Shown here: positions 46,580 through 49,139 of the stretch, in pieces
Layout of the letters: every line of letters starts with the position of its first letter
How positions within the stretch are numbered: position 1 is the first letter of the stretch
Position numbers and translations under genes: made by a program
From: Alcaligenaceae bacterium
GTDB taxonomy: Bacteria; Pseudomonadota; Gammaproteobacteria; Burkholderiales; Burkholderiaceae_B
NCBI GenBank assembly: GCA_029265795.1
Contig: JAJUGV010000012.1
Location: forward strand, 1 to 49,139
Direction: 5' to 3'
Length of the DNA stretch: 49,139 nt
The notes under the pieces: model-generated
Databases searched by the model: none
Told to the model about the DNA's origin: nothing
The model's input: the letters and a program-made list of their open reading frames with translations, nothing else

Positions 46580-47563
46580 TCAGCGTGGCTGCAAATGAGC
46601 GTCCTGGATGACCTTGCCCCACCTTACGGTTTCCTGGGCCAGAAAGCGACCAAAATCCTGTGGTGAGCCCCCGATCGGAGTGGCGCCGGCCTCAAGCAGG
46701 CGCCTGCGCAAATCGGTAGAGGCCAGGGCGCTGTTCAGGGCAGCGTTGTAATGTTCGATGATGGTGTCGGGGGTGTCACGGGGCGCCAGTAGCGCATACC
46801 ACTTGGTGGCCCGCAGCCCGGGATAACCGGCTTCCGCCATGCTCGGTACGTCCGGCAGGGCGGGACTTCTTTGTTCAGACATGACCGCCAGAGGGCGGAT
46901 CTTTTCGTTACCGCGGTAGTTGAGTATGCCCGAGACCATTTGGAACATGGCCTGGATATCGCCGCTGACCAGATTGTTGGTAGCGAATTCGGACGCGCTA
47001 TAAGGAACATGCACCATATTCGTGCCTGTAGCGCTCATGTAGGACTCGCCCGCCAAGTGCAGGGTACTGCCGTTGCCTGATGACCCGAAATGCACGACAC
47101 CGGGATACTTGGCTATGTATTCCGTCAGCTCTTTAACGGAATGGACCGGCAGTTCGCTATTAACCACGAGGATGTGCGGGATCTCGGCCACCAGACCGAT
47201 AGGGACAAAGTGTTCCAGCGGCTCGAATGCAGGAGAGCGCTGCAGGCGCGGCTCGATAACCAATGTATCTACAGTGGCAAATAGCAGCGTGTAACCTTCA
47301 TCGTTGCTCTCGATAGTGGAGAGTAAGGCAGGAAAGCTGGTGCTATTGGTGAAATTCTGCAGTGCGAAGCGATTGCCGAGTTCAGCAGAGAGAGCTTCCG
47401 TGACGAGACGGGCAATCGTATTGCCTACGCCGGCACCTGCCTGAGCGGGAACGATAGTTTGTATGCTGCGCCCGGGTTCGGGCCAGCCCGGTGCCGAGGC
47501 GGCAACCGTCGACGATGCCAGAAAAAGGAGCAACCCGAGTACGCCGGATGCCAATCGCCGCAT
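46580..47563 (-). CDS. Bug-family tripartite tricarboxylate transporter receptor
   Basis: This is a periplasmic solute receptor of the Bug/TctC type, greatly expanded in Bordetella and related genera. The 327-aa protein has a signal peptide (ASGVLGLLLFLASSTVAASA), the family opening IQTIVPAQAGAGVGNTIARLV, FGSSGNGSTLHLAGE, MVHVPYSASEFATNNLVSGDIQAMF and a C-terminal GGSPQDFGRFLAQE. No TctA or TctB membrane subunits are adjacent, as is usual for Bug proteins. It may supply a carboxylate ligand to the adjacent dehydrogenase pathway (inference). Confidence 0.92.
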   Translation of the reverse strand: MRRLASGVLGLLLFLASSTVAASAPGWPEPGRSIQTIVPAQAGAGVGNTIARLVTEALSAELGNRFALQNFTNSTSFPALLSTIESNDEGYTLLFATVDTLVIEPRLQRSPAFEPLEHFVPIGLVAEIPHILVVNSELPVHSVKELTEYIAKYPGVVHFGSSGNGSTLHLAGESYMSATGTNMVHVPYSASEFATNNLVSGDIQAMFQMVSGILNYRGNEKIRPLAVMSEQRSPALPDVPSMAEAGYPGLRATKWYALLAPRDTPDTIIEHYNAALNSALASTDLRRRLLEAGATPIGGSPQDFGRFLAQETVRWGKVIQDAHLQPR

Positions 47564-47692
47564 ATCAATGCCAATACGTGTCGTTTACAGTGGGAATGTA
47601 TCATGCCTGTTGGCGAAGTTCCGAAAGCACGGCCCATTGGCATGCTGAACGTCGGTGGCGGGTGTGATTAGTTGATGAAAGTGGGATACGTG

Positions 47693-48943
47693 ATGGAATC
47701 CATGCTGGAACTCCCGGTGATTTATCAGGCCGTGACTGCCGGCTTTGGCGGTGCGGCGATCGTGTTTTGGTTCTTGTGGCTGGCAGCACGCCGGCGAGTC
47801 CAAACGCTTGAATACGATCTGCAGCTTGAACTGGCGCGAGTGGAGGCCATGCAGCATGAACGTGAACGGGCCCAGCAGCTGCTGCGGGAAGAACTGGAGG
47901 GTTCCCGGGAACGCCTGAAGGCTGAGTTTCAAGGGCTGGCGGCTCAGGTCTTGCAGGACCGAGAACGTCATTTCCGTTCTTCCAGCCAAGACGAATTGTC
48001 GACCCTGCTTCAACCGTTCCGTGAGCAGCTGCACGCCTTCCAGAAACGTGTCAATGAGGTCCATGACGAAGCCTTGCGGGGTAACGTGACGCTCACTACC
48101 GAGATGCGGCGTCTTTCTGAAGTAGGGATGCGCATGAGCCAGGAGGCCGAGACGCTGGCCACGGCCTTGAAGGGCGACAAGAAAGTTGTGGGTAACTGGG
48201 GTGAGCTTCAGCTTGAGCGCAGTTTGCAGCTGGCCGGGCTGGAGCGCGGCGTTCACTACGAGGCACAAGCCAGATTCAAGGACGGGCACGGCGATATTCG
48301 CCTGCCGGACTTCATCTTGAAGTTGCCGGACGACAAACACGTCGTGCTGGATAGCAAAGTGTCCTTGGTGGACTATGATCGCGCGCTGAGCGCGCAAACG
48401 GATGATGAGCGGCGTGTCGCCCTGGATGCGCACGTGCGCGCAGTGCGCAATCATATCGACGACCTTACGAAAAAAGACTACAGCGGCCTGCCTGGTTTAG
48501 GCAGTCCCGGCTTCGTGCTGATGTTTATGCCGATAGAAGGGGCGTACATCGAAGCCATGCGGCACGACCCCAGTCTCTTTGACGACGGATGCCGGAAGAA
48601 CGTCATTCTTGTGTCGCATACCACCCTTATGCCCATACTCAAGACGGTATCCAATCTGTGGCTGCTCGCGCGCAGCAATGCACAGGCGCAAGCCCTAGCC
48701 GATGGCGCGGGCGAGCTTTACAACCAAGTGGCGATGGTGGCAGAACGCCTGAAGAAGCTGGGTGACGCGCTGGGCACCGTGACCCGCCATTACAACAGCA
48801 CAGTCACGGCCGTCGCCGGTCAGCAAGGGCTACATGGGAAGGTCAACCGCTTTCGTGACCTATCCCTGCGGGCAAACCGAAAGATGCCGGACATACAACC
48901 GTTGGCGGCTGATATTGAGAGCGACCGGCTAAATATGCTTTGA
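47693..48943 (+). CDS. rmuC: DNA recombination protein RmuC
   Basis: RmuC is a membrane-anchored protein with a restriction-endonuclease-like core that limits recombination at inverted repeats. The frame is open from a TTG at 47672. I favour the ATG at 47693 (416 aa), which directly precedes the N-terminal anchor (VTAGFGGAAIVFWFLWLAARRR). A long coiled coil (about 40-160) and the RmuC domain follow: NWGELQLERSLQLAGLERGVHYE, RLPDFILKLPDDKHVVLDSKVSLVDYDRA, GFVLMFMPIEGAYIEAM, SHTTLMPILKTVSNLW. Start choice is uncertain among 47672, 47675 and 47693. Confidence 0.93.
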   Translation: MESMLELPVIYQAVTAGFGGAAIVFWFLWLAARRRVQTLEYDLQLELARVEAMQHERERAQQLLREELEGSRERLKAEFQGLAAQVLQDRERHFRSSSQDELSTLLQPFREQLHAFQKRVNEVHDEALRGNVTLTTEMRRLSEVGMRMSQEAETLATALKGDKKVVGNWGELQLERSLQLAGLERGVHYEAQARFKDGHGDIRLPDFILKLPDDKHVVLDSKVSLVDYDRALSAQTDDERRVALDAHVRAVRNHIDDLTKKDYSGLPGLGSPGFVLMFMPIEGAYIEAMRHDPSLFDDGCRKNVILVSHTTLMPILKTVSNLWLLARSNAQAQALADGAGELYNQVAMVAERLKKLGDALGTVTRHYNSTVTAVAGQQGLHGKVNRFRDLSLRANRKMPDIQPLAADIESDRLNML

Positions 48944-49035
48944 TCACCTGGTTTGCTTGCACGATCTAGGCCGCTGACTTGCCCTTGCAACCGGCGTCCT
49001 AGCGTAGAATTAATTGCATTATTTCCGGGAGCGGC

Positions 49036-49139
49036 ATGGTGTCTACCATATTGCAGAACGATTCTTCTCCCCTCGAAGATCCGCCGCTTTCCAGGTGGCT
49101 GGTGATTGCAATAGCTATCAGTCTGGCCGTCGTGCTGGG
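49036..49139 (+). CDS. Predicted membrane protein, N-terminal fragment (runs off right edge)
   Basis: An ATG with GGGAG 6 nt upstream opens a frame of 34 codons to the window edge. After a polar N-terminus (MVSTILQNDSSPLEDPPLSRW) comes a hydrophobic helix (LVIAIAISLAVVLG). That suggests an inner-membrane protein, but too little is present to name a family. Confidence 0.55.
   Translation, partial: MVSTILQNDSSPLEDPPLSRWLVIAIAISLAVVL

Overview
The window looks like core chromosome of a betaproteobacterium of the order Burkholderiales, most likely family Alcaligenaceae (Bordetella, Achromobacter or Pusillimonas type). The reasons are gene order (petABC-sspAB, murA-his-hinT-tatABC, mlaFEDAC), an 86-residue IF-1, a Bug-type solute receptor and GC-rich codon use. 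This placement rests on remembered synteny and was not searched.

Left edge (1-400): the N-terminal 82 codons of a probable DNA methyltransferase run off the window. It sits just beyond the 3' end of a tRNA-Thr(TGU) gene and its terminator, a layout typical of an island boundary. 429-4748 (minus): sspB, sspA and the cytochrome bc1 operon petABC, with a strong candidate promoter facing mscL. 4876-7358: mscL, a Nif3-like protein and a membrane-anchored DegS/DegQ-type protease.

7397-21729 (minus): a run of 21 genes, all read right to left: mlaF-mlaE-mlaD-mlaA-mlaC, an ABC ATPase/permease pair, ibaG, murA, hisG-D-B-H-A-F-I-E, hinT and tatA-B-C. It joins outer-membrane lipid transport, peptidoglycan precursor synthesis, histidine synthesis and Tat export. 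Two expected members are absent: mlaB (STAS subunit) and hisC.

21818-34864: an SDR-fold protein whose catalytic tetrad is replaced; gltBD (glutamate synthase); an intact but catalytically degenerate REP-associated transposase relative with a REP-like palindrome next to it; tenA and an EamA transporter; gabD, pgi and infA.

35285-48943 is a looser mosaic: an orphan rmlB, a 63-residue YjfB-like protein, a universal stress protein, an HdeD-like membrane protein and a large PilJ-like/HAMP/PAS/GGDEF/EAL protein that may be translated from an overlapping leader peptide. These are followed by a SCO1/SenC protein, slyX with an MFS transporter, an aldo/keto reductase, a LysR regulator with a dehydrogenase and Bug receptor, and rmuC. 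A membrane protein starts at the right edge.

I saw no CRISPR array, rRNA, prophage or complete insertion sequence. The best candidates for new biology are the tetrad-less SDR, the apparently domesticated transposase relative, the mla operon without mlaB, and the methylase at the tRNA junction.
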